A stretch of 64,000 bases of DNA, from assembly GCF_029761915.1 (NCBI RefSeq), contig NZ_CP121695.1, positions 5,733,501-5,797,500 on the forward strand. Direction: 5' to 3'. Every line of letters begins with the position of its first letter. The stretch's first letter is position 1. Of this stretch, positions 1 to 8,444 are shown one piece after another. The stretch is from Bradyrhizobium sp. CB1650. GTDB taxonomy: Bacteria; Pseudomonadota; Alphaproteobacteria; Rhizobiales; Xanthobacteraceae. The notes below the pieces were generated by a model that was not told the DNA's origin, made no database searches, and was given only the letters and a program-made list of their open reading frames with translations. The position numbers were made by a program, and so were the translations under genes.

Positions 1-1
1 G

Positions 2-394
2 TTCCTCTGCTGCAAGGCGGCGATCGCGCCGATGCGCGCGCGAAACACCGGACGCATCGTCAATCTTGCCTCGATCGCCGGCAAGGAGGGCAATGCCGGC
101 ATGACGGGCTATTCCGCTGCCAAAGCTGCGGTGATCGCGCTCACGAAATCCCTCGGAAAGGAACTTGCGGATACCGATATCCGGGTCAACGCCATCGCAC
201 CAGCCGTGATCGCAACCGATCTCGTCAGGCAGATGTCGGAAGACACCTATCGAGCGGTCCTGGCCAAGATCCCGCTCAGGCGCGCCGGCCGCCCGGAAGA
301 GGTCGCCGCGCTGGTCGCCTGGCTCGCCTCCGATGAATGCTCGTTCTCTACCGGTGCCGTTTTCGACCTCTCAGGCGGACGCGCCACCTACTGA
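2..394 (+). CDS. SDR family oxidoreductase, 5' end outside window
   Basis: C-terminal part of a short-chain dehydrogenase/reductase, an NAD(P)-dependent alcohol or ketone oxidoreductase of the FabG-like class. The frame is open to the left edge, so the Rossmann glycine motif lies outside the window. Visible are the active-site serine region (NLASIAGKEG), the YSAAK catalytic Tyr-x3-Lys, a following RVNAIAPAVI segment typical of the family, and the usual ending with an SGG turn (FDLSGGRATY). It converges with the CitE-like gene, the two stops being 40 bp apart. Substrate cannot be told; proximity to the CoA-transferase operon hints at a shared catabolic pathway, but the strand differs. Confidence 0.88.
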   Translation, partial: FLCCKAAIAPMRARNTGRIVNLASIAGKEGNAGMTGYSAAKAAVIALTKSLGKELADTDIRVNAIAPAVIATDLVRQMSEDTYRAVLAKIPLRRAGRPEEVAALVAWLASDECSFSTGAVFDLSGGRATY

Positions 395-434
395 TGGCGA
401 TCAAGACCCGCGAAAAGGCTCGACATCACCTAAC

Positions 435-1349
435 TCAGGTCAATCGCGCGACTCCAGCGCTCCTACTTGCAATCGCATTCGCCCGCTCAAGGAGCGCCTC
501 CGCCCGCTGAACGATCGGAATATCGATCATCTTGCCGTCGATCGCGAACGAAGCACGCCCCTCGGCGGCCGCTTGCTTGTTGAGTGCGACGACACGCTCG
601 GCATACTCGACGTCCTGCGTTGACGGGCTGAAGCCTGCGTTGAGGATCGGCACCAGCGACGGATGAATGCACGCAGAACCGACAAAGCCGAAATCCGCCG
701 ACCGCCGGACGATCCGCGCATACCCATCGAGATCGGCAAAATCTGCCACTGAGCCGATGGTACCAAGCGGCATGATGCCGGCGGCTCGTGCCGCCTGTAC
801 GACTTGCTGCTTCGGCATCAGCAAGGTCTCTTCCGTCGGCTTGGCGCCAATGGCGGTGGCGTAGTCCTCAGCGCCCAACGAAATGCCGGCCAGCCGTGGC
901 GTCGATCGCGCGATATCATGTGCCCTGGCGAGCGGCCCAGGCGCTTCGATCAGCCCGATAAACCAGATCTTACCGGGCTCCAGTCCACGATCGATCTCCA
1001 ATCTTGTTACCATCTCATCGAGCAAGCGCAGATGCTCCGCGCCTTCGACCTTAGTAATCTTGATGGCGTCAACGCCCTGGATCACGGCGACCTCGATGTC
1101 TCGCACGGCTAGTTCGAGCGGCTGGTTGATCCGCACCATGACGTCCGACTTCCCCGTGTCGCGAAACCGCTTCACGATGCCCGGCACCAGCGCGCGCGCG
1201 GCGTCCTTCTGCGCAAGCGGCACACTGTCCTCGAGATCGATGATCAGGGCGTCAGCACCGCGCTCCACGGCCTTGACGACAAACCGCTCCACGTTCGCGG
1301 GGACGAACAGTGCGGATCGCCAGACAGGAAATCTTCGCCGCATGGTCAT
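435..1349 (-). CDS. HpcH/HpaI aldolase/citrate lyase family protein (CitE-like acyl-CoA lyase)
   Basis: 304-residue TIM-barrel lyase of the CitE/malyl-CoA lyase family, which cleaves or hydrolyses beta-hydroxyacyl-CoA thioesters with a divalent metal. The family signature runs from FVPANVERFVVKA through DLEDSVP (metal/substrate acidic residues), VMVRINQP, IGLIEAPG and LGAEDYA. The length is normal for stand-alone CitE-like proteins. Its ATG overlaps the end of the CoA-transferase gene by 4 bp (ATGA), so the two are probably translationally coupled: the transferase would activate an acid to its CoA ester and this enzyme would cleave it. Malyl-, citramalyl- or another hydroxyacyl-CoA are all possible substrates. 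Confidence 0.9.
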   Translation of the reverse strand: MTMRRRFPVWRSALFVPANVERFVVKAVERGADALIIDLEDSVPLAQKDAARALVPGIVKRFRDTGKSDVMVRINQPLELAVRDIEVAVIQGVDAIKITKVEGAEHLRLLDEMVTRLEIDRGLEPGKIWFIGLIEAPGPLARAHDIARSTPRLAGISLGAEDYATAIGAKPTEETLLMPKQQVVQAARAAGIMPLGTIGSVADFADLDGYARIVRRSADFGFVGSACIHPSLVPILNAGFSPSTQDVEYAERVVALNKQAAAEGRASFAIDGKMIDIPIVQRAEALLERANAIASRSAGVARLT

Positions 1350-2608
1350 TTCTTGGTCTCCTTCACAACTCCCGAAGCCAGAGCGACGTCGATATCATCG
1401 GGGCTGAGGCCGGCCTCGGTTAAGACATCGCGACTATGCTGTCCCAGGCGCGGCGCCGGTGTTCGGATGCTTCCCGGCGTCTCGGACAGGCGCACGGGAA
1501 CGGCGTGCATCGGGAATGTCCCCATGTCGTCGTCGGGATAGTCGGCCAGCAGCGCCCGCGCCTGCACGTGACGATCGTTCATCAGCCGCACGGTGTCGTT
1601 GACCGGACCGATCGTAACCTCTGCCGCTTCGAAGAAGGCCACGTTGTCCTCGACTGTTCGCGCCGCAATGAAATCGCCGATGATCTTGTCCAATTCGACG
1701 ACATGGACGAGCCGCTGCTCATTGGTCTTGAACCGCGGATCATCGCAGAGCTCGGGCCGGCCGATCGAACGCAGCACCCGCATCGCCATCCCTTGCGTGG
1801 ACGCCGACAGACAGACCCAGCCGCCATCGAGGGTGCGGTAGACGTTGCGCGGCACCGATCCGCTCGAACGGCTTCCGCTGCGCGGCTTGACCCTGCCCGT
1901 CAGCCGGTAGTTTGCCGCCTGCGGTCCGAGCGAGTTGACGATCGGGTCAAGCAGCGGCAGATCGATCACCTGCCCTTTCCCGCCATTGACCTCGACCTCC
2001 CGAAGCGCGGCCATGACCGCGAATGCGCCGGTGAGACCGGACAACGCGTCGGCCAGATACATTGGCGGCAGCACCGGTTCACGATCGGGGAATCCGTTCA
2101 TTTCCGCAAAGCCCGAGAAACCTTCGACCAGCGTCCCGAAACCCGGCCGGCGGTGGTAAGGACCGGTCTGTCCCCATCCCGAAATGCGGGCAATCACAAG
2201 TTTCGGTTCAAGCTGCAGAAGTTCTTCCGGCGCAAGTCCCATCTGTTCCAGCGTGCCCGGCCGGAAACTTTCGACGAGCATCGCCGCGCCCGGAATGAGC
2301 TTGCGGATCAGCGGCACCGCTTCTTCGTGGCGGAATTCCAGGCAAATGCTGCGCTTGTTGCGCGAATGAACTTTCCAGTTCGTCTCGACGCCGTTGGTGC
2401 GCCAGCCGCGCAGCGTGTCGCCTTCGCGCGGTTCGACCTTGATGACGTCGGCTCCGAAATCGGCAAGATGCTGCGTCAGCAGATTGCCGGCCACCAGCCG
2501 CGAAAGGTCGATGACGCGAAGCCCTGTCAACGGGCCGCGGACGTCGGGCGTGTAGTCGGCCCGAGGCAAAGCGCCTTCGGGAGGGATAGCATCAGTGGGG
2601 TTTGCCAT
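1346..2608 (-). CDS. CaiB/BaiF family CoA transferase (type III)
   Basis: About 420-residue type III CoA transferase, which moves CoA between carboxylic acids through an aspartyl-CoA intermediate. Seen: the N-terminal GLRVIDLSRLVAG segment, DVIKVEPREGD, NKRSICLEFR, and the LSGLTGAFAVMAAL helix following DAL, where the catalytic Asp of the family lies. I place the start at the ATG of MANPTD; a start 27 bp upstream is also open but would overlap the ABC ATPase gene more. With this start the overlap with that gene is 17 bp. It lies between import genes and a CoA-lyase, suggesting it activates the imported acid. Substrate unknown. Confidence 0.9.
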   Translation of the reverse strand: MANPTDAIPPEGALPRADYTPDVRGPLTGLRVIDLSRLVAGNLLTQHLADFGADVIKVEPREGDTLRGWRTNGVETNWKVHSRNKRSICLEFRHEEAVPLIRKLIPGAAMLVESFRPGTLEQMGLAPEELLQLEPKLVIARISGWGQTGPYHRRPGFGTLVEGFSGFAEMNGFPDREPVLPPMYLADALSGLTGAFAVMAALREVEVNGGKGQVIDLPLLDPIVNSLGPQAANYRLTGRVKPRSGSRSSGSVPRNVYRTLDGGWVCLSASTQGMAMRVLRSIGRPELCDDPRFKTNEQRLVHVVELDKIIGDFIAARTVEDNVAFFEAAEVTIGPVNDTVRLMNDRHVQARALLADYPDDDMGTFPMHAVPVRLSETPGSIRTPAPRLGQHSRDVLTEAGLSPDDIDVALASGVVKETKK

Positions 2609-3695
2609 GGGCTCGTTCTGTAAACATGATACCACCGGTTAGAGGCAGCCACAGGCGCAACTGGCGGTTCGTCGTCGCGTCCTGGGTTTCGATGCGGATC
2701 TGGTTTCCGCCCACGCTTAGTCCGATCTGCCAACGACCGCCAACGTAGGCATGGCTGACCACATGCGCTTCAATGATCGAACCTCCGATCGCCTGATCCT
2801 TGGCTGTCGCCAGGCGCATCTGTTCGGGACGGTAGGCAAACGTAACCTTGTCACCCAACGATGGTCGTTTGTCGGACTTGATCAAAACGCGCTGACCGTC
2901 GGCAAGAGCTACGAGCGTCTGACCGTCGGCATCTGGTGCTCCGACCACGTCGCCGTTCAAAAAATTCGTTGTCCCGATGAAGTCGGCCACGAAACTGTCG
3001 GCCGGCCGCGTGTAGATGTCCTGGGGCGTGCCGATCTGACTGATGCGACCGCCATTCATGACCACGATGCGGTCGGACAGGGCGAGCGCCTCGACCTGGT
3101 CATGCGTCACATAGATCGTAGTAAGGCCGAGGCGCGTGCGCAGTTCGGCCAGCCACGTGCGGGCACGGTCGCGCAATTTTGCGTCGAGGTTCGAGAGAGG
3201 TTCGTCGAGCAGAAGAATTTCGGGCTGATAGACCAACGTCCGCGCCAACGCGACGCGCTGCTGCTGTCCACCGGAGAGTTGATGCGGATAGCGATCCTGA
3301 AATCGCTCCATTTCGACGAGCCCAAGGCTCTCCTCGACGCGCCGCTTGCAGTCTGCAGTGGATACCCTCCGCAGTTTCAGCGGAAACACCACGTTGTCAT
3401 AGACCGTCATATGCGGCCACAGCGCGTAGCTCTGGAATACAAGTCCGCAGTTCCGGGCTTCCGGCGGCAAGAAGATTGCCTTGTCGCCGTCAAAATAGGT
3501 CTTGTTGCCGACGCGTATCCGTCCGCTCGTCGGTTGATCCAAGCCGGCAACGGCGCCAAGCGTCGTTGACTTGCCACACCCGGATGGCCCGAGCAGTGTG
3601 ACGAACTCGCCGTCCGCAACGTGGATGTTGACGTCCTCGATGGCCTTAACCGGGCCAAACCGCTTATGCAGATTCTCGATCAACAACTCAGCCAT
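2592..3695 (-). CDS. ABC transporter ATP-binding protein (Fe3+/polyamine-type importer)
   Basis: 367-residue importer ATPase. Walker A GPSGCGKST at residues 36-44, Q-loop region around VFQSYALWPHM, signature LSGGQQQR near residue 140, Walker B ILLLDEP followed by a D-loop SNLD, and switch histidine in YVTHDQ. The C-terminal third is a TOBE-type domain (residues about 240-360), as in PotA/FbpC/PhnT-type ATPases. It would energise the neighbouring fused permease from the cytoplasmic side. The start overlaps the permease stop by 8 bp. Sequence cannot distinguish iron, phosphonate, polyamine or organic-acid import; the downstream CoA genes favour an organic substrate. Confidence 0.95.
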   Translation of the reverse strand: MAELLIENLHKRFGPVKAIEDVNIHVADGEFVTLLGPSGCGKSTTLGAVAGLDQPTSGRIRVGNKTYFDGDKAIFLPPEARNCGLVFQSYALWPHMTVYDNVVFPLKLRRVSTADCKRRVEESLGLVEMERFQDRYPHQLSGGQQQRVALARTLVYQPEILLLDEPLSNLDAKLRDRARTWLAELRTRLGLTTIYVTHDQVEALALSDRIVVMNGGRISQIGTPQDIYTRPADSFVADFIGTTNFLNGDVVGAPDADGQTLVALADGQRVLIKSDKRPSLGDKVTFAYRPEQMRLATAKDQAIGGSIIEAHVVSHAYVGGRWQIGLSVGGNQIRIETQDATTNRQLRLWLPLTGGIMFTERAHGKPH

Positions 3696-5424
3696 AAAGC
3701 TTCACTCCGAGAATCGCGCGCGCCGCAGTGACGCAGATACCGATCACCAGCACCTGCACAGTCGCCAGCGCGGACACCAGGCCGACCTCGCCTTGCGTCC
3801 AGGCTTGAAGGAGCGTGGTGCCGATCACCTCGCTGCCGGGAGCGAACAGGAAGATTGCGGTGGTGTACTCCTTGAAGAAGGTGATGAAGAGGATAATGAA
3901 GCAAGCGACGAGCGCCGGCCGCAGCAGGGGCAGCACGATACGCCAGCTCGCTGTCCACCAATCCGCGCCCTGTGTGCGAGCAGCACGATCGAAGTCCGGG
4001 CTCATCTGCAGGAGCATCGGCGCCACGGCCCCGAGCCCCACGGGAATGAAATGCATCGTGAAAGCGGCAACCAGTATCCAGATCGTGTTCCTGAGGCCGC
4101 CCAGGCCGGGAACAAGAGCAAACGCATAGAAGAAGCCGATGCCGGCGACGACGCCGGGCACCGCGCGGGGAAACAACGCGACGTAATGCAGCGGCGCGCG
4201 CCAACGAAAATCGGATCGCAATATGATGATCGCGATCAGACCGACCATCGCGGTGGCGACCACGCCGCCGAGCGTGCTGACGATGAATGAATTCCAGATC
4301 GAGCGCGGGTAGACCGGATATTCGAGCATGCTGGCGAAGTTGCTGAAGGTCAGGACGTCTGCGACCGGAACCATCGGCGACAGCAGGCTGGTGAAGGCAC
4401 GCAGCAGCAGAGCACCGATAGGCATCACGACAGTTGCCGTGATGTAAATCGCCGAGAAGAGGCAGAGCGGCCAACGGAGCCTGCTCAGACGGAAGGGTCG
4501 CGGTCGCGTGGCTTTCCCACCGAGGGTTACGAAGCGTCGGGTATTGCCGAGCAATCGTCCCTGCAGCCAGACCAGGACGCAGACGACGGCAAGCATCAGC
4601 ACGGCGGCGGTTGCCACCAGCCCGTGATCGGGACGGGCCGACGCTACGCCGTTGTTGTAGAGGAACGTGGTCAGCACGGTGATGCCGGCGGGATCCCCGA
4701 ATACCAATGGAATGGCCAACAGCTCCAATCCCACCGTGAAATTCAGCACCGCACTGTAGGCGACGGCCGGCAGCAATAGCGGCAGCGTGATCCGCCATAG
4801 GGTTCTCAATGTGCCGGCACCGGCCACGCGCGCAGCCTCTTCCAACGTCGGATCGGTGATCGAAGCCGACGACATGCAATAGATGTAGGCGACAGGCGCT
4901 TGCGACACACCGGCGATCATCGCCATACCCGGCAAGGAGTAGAGATTCCACGGCGCGCCGTCGAAGATCGACTGGATCAGGAGCGTCAAATAACCTGCGG
5001 GCCCGTAAATCGTGTACCAGCCGAAAGACAACACCAGCGCCGACAGATAGATCGGCCACAGGAAGAGCTCACCAAACAGCCGTGCAAACGGCATGTCGGT
5101 GCGACCGAACAGCACGGCCGCCAGCGTGCCGAGCGTCTGCGAAATCAGGGTGGTGAGCGTGGCGAAGACGAACGTATTCCAGATCACCAGGCCGAAGCCA
5201 TCAGTATGCAACAGACGGCCGAAGTTGCTCAGCGTGAACTGCTGGCCGGAATCGTAGAGGGCGCGGTCCAGCACGGATTGATAGAGGACGGGAAGAAGTG
5301 GCGCCGCGATGAGGACAACGGTCAGCAGCGCCATGCCGTACTGGATAGCGGTATCCCGGCCGGGCAACGGTTTCGGCAACGCGTCGACCGCAGCCCCGAG
5401 CGTCGTGCTGGCCTCAAGCGACAT
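3688..5424 (-). CDS. ABC transporter permease, two fused inner-membrane domains (FbpB/ThiP-like)
   Basis: 578-residue integral membrane protein with about twelve predicted hydrophobic segments. It contains two binding-protein-dependent permease domains in one chain, each with its own ATPase-contacting EAA-type loop: EEAARVAGAGTLRTLW in the first half and FDRAARTQGADWWTASW in the second. This tandem layout is usual for the ferric-iron/thiamine/phosphonate branch of importers. It overlaps the binding-protein gene by 11 bp and the ATPase gene by 8 bp, so subunits are probably made in equal ratio. The transported substrate is not evident from the permease itself. Confidence 0.94.
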   Translation of the reverse strand: MSLEASTTLGAAVDALPKPLPGRDTAIQYGMALLTVVLIAAPLLPVLYQSVLDRALYDSGQQFTLSNFGRLLHTDGFGLVIWNTFVFATLTTLISQTLGTLAAVLFGRTDMPFARLFGELFLWPIYLSALVLSFGWYTIYGPAGYLTLLIQSIFDGAPWNLYSLPGMAMIAGVSQAPVAYIYCMSSASITDPTLEEAARVAGAGTLRTLWRITLPLLLPAVAYSAVLNFTVGLELLAIPLVFGDPAGITVLTTFLYNNGVASARPDHGLVATAAVLMLAVVCVLVWLQGRLLGNTRRFVTLGGKATRPRPFRLSRLRWPLCLFSAIYITATVVMPIGALLLRAFTSLLSPMVPVADVLTFSNFASMLEYPVYPRSIWNSFIVSTLGGVVATAMVGLIAIIILRSDFRWRAPLHYVALFPRAVPGVVAGIGFFYAFALVPGLGGLRNTIWILVAAFTMHFIPVGLGAVAPMLLQMSPDFDRAARTQGADWWTASWRIVLPLLRPALVACFIILFITFFKEYTTAIFLFAPGSEVIGTTLLQAWTQGEVGLVSALATVQVLVIGICVTAARAILGVKLYG

Positions 5425-6535
5425 TGAACGTTTTTTTCCAACGCGCCAGGAAGGTGTCGTAATCCCGCACAGCGTCGCGGTCGTAACCGATGTAGCAGAT
5501 GTTCTGCTCTCCGACGGCCTGAACGATCGACGAATACGTGTGGCGAATGCCGTCGCCTGGCTTTACTCCTGGACGCGCCGGGGTCAGGCCACCTCGCCCG
5601 AACGCACGCTGGCCATCTTCGGAGATGATGTAGTCGAGCATCAACTTTGCAGCGTTGACGTTTTTCGACCCCTTCGGAATGGCCACGCCGCGCAGCACGA
5701 CCGGCTGACCATCGCCGATGAAGCTCCAGCCGAGGATGCGCGCCCGCGCCGGATCATTGAGACGCGGCCAAAAGGTGATGGCTGAAACGAACCAGCCCGT
5801 GACATACTCGCCGGACGTGACCTTTTCGGTCATCGGGCCGCCCGAGCGCTCGAAGCGCGGCGAAAGCTTTGCGAGCTGCGCGAACCAGTCCCATGCCTTC
5901 TCACCATGCTTTTTGACGAACGCGTAGCTGATGCCGTAGCCAAAGGTCGTTTGATGGACGCCATAGCTCGTAACGCGATTGCGCCAGGCTTTCTCATTCG
6001 AAACTGCGAGCTCCACGAACTCGGCAAGAGTCTTCGGCCGCTTCGCCTCCGGCACCAACGTGTTGTTCCAGATCAGCGCCATTGGATCGGAGGAAACCGT
6101 GTAAACCCCGGGAAACGGCTTGGACCAGTCCGGCCACGCCTCGGCTTCGGGTGAAGCGTAGTCGAGGATTTCCCCTCGCTGCTGGAAGTCGATCCATCCG
6201 CCCGGATCGGCCGTCGCGATGAGATCGCAGGTGCGGCTGTTCGTGCTGCGCTCAGCAAGATAGCGCTCGAAGCTCTCGCGGGACGCGGGGAGATCAAGCG
6301 TCTCCACCTTGATCTTCGGATAGAGCTTGTTGAACCCCTCGATCACCGGCCGCCAGTTTTCAGGCGACATGATCGAATAGATGAGGAGGCTTCCTTCGCG
6401 CTGGGCGTCCTCGATAATCTTTTGATAATTCTCAGGATATCCGTTCGGGGTCGCTTGGGCTGGAGCGCCGCGAAGCCCCATCGTGGCCCCCAAGACCGAC
6501 ATTGCCATCAAGCTTCTACGGTTGATGCCCGACAT
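5414..6535 (-). CDS. Tat-exported extracellular solute-binding protein (Fe3+-type family)
   Basis: 373-residue periplasmic binding protein and first gene of the import operon. The N-terminus carries a twin-arginine leader (NRRSLMAMS, Arg6-Arg7) followed by a short hydrophobic stretch and an A-Q-A-type cleavage site near residue 28. The mature part resembles family-1/ferric-iron-like binding proteins (YSIMSPENWRPVIEGFNKLYP; a YVTGWFV segment late). Tat export suggests folding or cofactor/ligand acquisition before export. It is divergent from the GntR regulator across a 103-bp region containing a perfect 12-bp palindrome. The iron-type label reflects fold only; organic or phosphonate ligands are as likely given the downstream CoA genes. 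Confidence 0.92.
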   Translation of the reverse strand: MSGINRRSLMAMSVLGATMGLRGAPAQATPNGYPENYQKIIEDAQREGSLLIYSIMSPENWRPVIEGFNKLYPKIKVETLDLPASRESFERYLAERSTNSRTCDLIATADPGGWIDFQQRGEILDYASPEAEAWPDWSKPFPGVYTVSSDPMALIWNNTLVPEAKRPKTLAEFVELAVSNEKAWRNRVTSYGVHQTTFGYGISYAFVKKHGEKAWDWFAQLAKLSPRFERSGGPMTEKVTSGEYVTGWFVSAITFWPRLNDPARARILGWSFIGDGQPVVLRGVAIPKGSKNVNAAKLMLDYIISEDGQRAFGRGGLTPARPGVKPGDGIRHTYSSIVQAVGEQNICYIGYDRDAVRDYDTFLARWKKTFNVA

Positions 6536-6576
6536 CTTATTGTTTCTCCCGAGAGTGCTATTTGTTATGCACTAAT

Positions 6577-6588
6577 ATTGGCGCCAAT
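6577..6588. promoter_or_regulatory. Perfect 12-bp palindrome ATTGGCGCCAAT, candidate GntR operator
   Basis: The self-complementary sequence lies in the 103-bp gap between the binding-protein gene (minus) and the GntR regulator (plus), about 41 bp from one start and 50 bp from the other. It is flanked by imperfect GCAC/GTGC arms. Position and symmetry suit a regulator shared by both genes. Operator function is inference. Confidence 0.5.
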
Positions 6589-6638
6589 TTGTGCGCAACG
6601 AGTTTTGCGTGTCAAGCCGTCGCGAGTGGGAGGCAGCA

Positions 6639-7313
6639 ATGAAAGTACGGCGGGAGCAGAAGCGACTGCTGGCGGCGGAAATCGGAGCCGCGATTCTGCA
6701 AGGCGACTATCGACCGGGCGAATGGTTGCGCCAGATCGATTTGGAAGAAGCGTTCGCTGCGAAGCGCTTCGAGGTTCGCGGCGCGCTCGCGCAACTCGCC
6801 GCAAGCGGAATGGTGGCCCACGTCGAAAATCGTGGATATCGGGTTGCGCAACCGGACATGAACGTCGTTCGCGAGATGCTCGCCATCCGCATCCTCCTCG
6901 AGGTCGAGGCCGCCACGCAGGCGTTACCCAATATCGGACAGACCGAACTCGAGAGGATAAAAGAGGCTCAGAGGGCGTTCGAAGAAGCTGTGGCGCGCGG
7001 CAGCAAAGCAGACCAGGCAAACACAAACGCGACCTTCCACGACGAAATCTATCGCCATGCATCGAACCAATCATTGGCCAGGCTTATCGTCGAGATTCGT
7101 AATCGCGCCAGACCAGGTCCGATTGCCTTGTGGCCGTCGTATGCCGACCTACAAAGAAGCGCAGCACACCACGTCGAGATCGTCGCTGCAATCGAGGCGC
7201 GCGACGTCGAAGCACTCGTTGCAGCCATACGGCGTCACGTTGCCGAATCAGGCGCCAACTATCCGGCACGCAATCACAGCCCCATCGCTGGACGTTCCGA
7301 AGCCTCTGGTTGA
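6639..7313 (+). CDS. GntR family transcriptional regulator (FCD subfamily)
   Basis: About 224-residue repressor/activator with an N-terminal winged helix (residues about 8-70; GDYRPGEWLRQIDLEEAF, then VRGALAQLAASGMV) and a C-terminal all-helical FCD ligand domain. The FCD domain shows the metal/ligand residues expected in its helices (FHDEIYRHASN and HHVEIVAAIEARD). I choose the ATG at 6639 because GGGAGG sits 5 bp before it; an in-frame start 48 bp upstream has no such site and would run into the palindrome region. FCD regulators usually sense a carboxylic acid linked to the neighbouring genes, which fits control of the divergent import/CoA operon. Confidence 0.92.
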   Translation: MKVRREQKRLLAAEIGAAILQGDYRPGEWLRQIDLEEAFAAKRFEVRGALAQLAASGMVAHVENRGYRVAQPDMNVVREMLAIRILLEVEAATQALPNIGQTELERIKEAQRAFEEAVARGSKADQANTNATFHDEIYRHASNQSLARLIVEIRNRARPGPIALWPSYADLQRSAAHHVEIVAAIEARDVEALVAAIRRHVAESGANYPARNHSPIAGRSEASG

Positions 7314-7509
7314 GGTGGGTCGACCTTTGGGTCTCCTTGCGCTGTGGCGTGCCCGGCGGTGTACGCCGATCCGACGCGCGCCGCCCCGCATCACCGGCGG
7401 CATGGCAAGCCACTAGCTTCTTCTCCCGCGGCGCTCTTCGTCTTCGGCGAGCCGGCCGCGCGGGAACCAGCGACGCCGCCCGACGTTCTAACCCAGAGTG
7501 GAGTCCCTC

Positions 7510-7716
7510 ATGAGTACCGAGCGGAATACCCACCATACCGCGATCGCATTTTTCGCGATTGCAGTGATAGTCGCGCTGGTCGCAGCGTTCGCCACGACGT
7601 TTGAGCGGGTCGGAACAAGGCAGGTCAACAACGAGACCCCGCCCGGTACGATGGGCCTCGCTAAGCCTCACGCACCACTGGACCGTGCACCGGGCCAGCC
7701 GATATCAGGCCACTGA
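7510..7716 (+). CDS. Small single-span membrane protein, unknown
   Basis: 68-residue protein with one strong hydrophobic segment at residues about 10-31 (AIAFFAIAVIVALVAAF) and a polar, proline-rich C-terminal tail. The ATG at 7510 is preferred over an in-frame GTG at 7498 because TGGAG lies 6 bp upstream of it. It begins a run of three short plus-strand genes converging on the formate dehydrogenase operon. No family recognised; a role as an accessory membrane subunit is only a possibility. Confidence 0.6.
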   Translation: MSTERNTHHTAIAFFAIAVIVALVAAFATTFERVGTRQVNNETPPGTMGLAKPHAPLDRAPGQPISGH

Positions 7717-7810
7717 GCAGCACAGATCCCGCCCGACGGCCCACGCTGCCTCCTGACATCCCCCCCATTCGGAACAAAAAGCAGAGGCGTAAAACCAGAA
7801 GGCCAACGAC

Positions 7811-7990
7811 ATGACACACCCCTTTCCTTACGAGAGCTTCAGATCGGTCAACTCCAGTCCCTCTGTGATCACGGGCAACACGTCGCCGCCCCGGGACCCT
7901 GATGACGACGACGAAGACGAGAACGACGAGGAGGAGGACGAGAACACCCCCGACGAACCGGCGGTCGTACGCGAGCCGGACGAAGACTGA
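7811..7990 (+). CDS. Small highly acidic protein, unknown
   Basis: 59-codon open frame starting MTHPFPYESFRSV and ending in a strongly acidic tail: about 20 of the last 31 residues are Asp or Glu, broken only by Asn, Pro and a few others. AGAAGG lies about 9 bp before the ATG. The non-repetitive start, a normal stop and a similar orientation to its small neighbours support a real gene, but the acidic run could also come from a GAC/GAG repeat tract in non-coding DNA. No function can be assigned. Confidence 0.45.
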   Translation: MTHPFPYESFRSVNSSPSVITGNTSPPRDPDDDDEDENDEEEDENTPDEPAVVREPDED

Positions 7991-8126
7991 GGATCGGTAT
8001 GGGCTGGGTCCGGGAAATCTTCGTTTCAACGCTCCTGGATCGAGTGCACGGTCCATAGCTTTGGCGCAAAGCCATCGAGGCATTCACGCTCGTCGTCCAA
8101 CGGTGGAACCCGAAAAAGGCATGGAA

Positions 8127-8146
8127 GATGTGAGGCGGCTCACATC
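8127..8146. promoter_or_regulatory. Perfect palindrome matching TGTGA-N6-TCACA (CRP/FNR-superfamily-type site)
   Basis: GATGTGAG-GCGG-CTCACATC: 8-bp arms and a 4-bp centre, containing the exact enterobacterial CRP half sites at the canonical spacing. It lies about 60 bp upstream of the small gene at 8207. Hairpin potential in RNA is an alternative explanation. A Crp/Fnr-type regulator is encoded at 61109-62020, but no link is shown. Confidence 0.5.
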
Positions 8147-8206
8147 GCCGCGAAGGATTAAGGCTTACTCCGTCGTGGGGGATGCAACTCCAGACGGAGA
8201 TGTCGC

Positions 8207-8410
8207 ATGAAGCGCATTATGCTTTCGTTCGTTGCGGCCCTGCTCGTCATCAGTGCGGCCACCAGCGTGCTCAGATCGCATTCGCTTTCTCGCTTTGCGC
8301 AGAACGGTATGCCAAACATCGAAGAGCTGCAGACAGGCCGAGCGGGCACGCTGCCCGAGCAGGAGATCGAGGACCGGTCGGTCCAGTTCGCCAAAGAGCG
8401 GACGCACTAG
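8207..8410 (+). CDS. Small exported or membrane-anchored protein, unknown
   Basis: 67-residue protein with a positively charged start and hydrophobic segment (MKRIMLSFVAALLVISAATS), compatible with a signal peptide or single anchor, followed by a hydrophilic region ending in ERTH. GGAG is 5-8 bp upstream of the ATG (spacer ATGTCGC). It sits about 60 bp downstream of a perfect TGTGA-N6-TCACA palindrome and converges with fdhC, 34 bp away. No family recognised; the location suggests, but does not show, a link to formate dehydrogenase or to Crp/Fnr control. Confidence 0.6.
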   Translation: MKRIMLSFVAALLVISAATSVLRSHSLSRFAQNGMPNIEELQTGRAGTLPEQEIEDRSVQFAKERTH

Positions 8411-8444
8411 AGCACACTGGACCAGAATCTTCGGCTGCGCCCTT

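Noticed and set aside
1436..2623. 395-residue plus-strand frame opposite the CoA transferase
   Set aside because: Antisense shadow of a well-supported enzyme gene.
3680..5059. 459-residue minus-strand frame within the permease gene
   Set aside because: Same strand, other frame, with arginine-rich composition and no motifs; the permease frame has two intact EAA-type loops.
7999..8058. 19-codon frame with a GAGG site just after the acidic small gene
   Set aside because: Too short to support by sequence alone; no family recognised.
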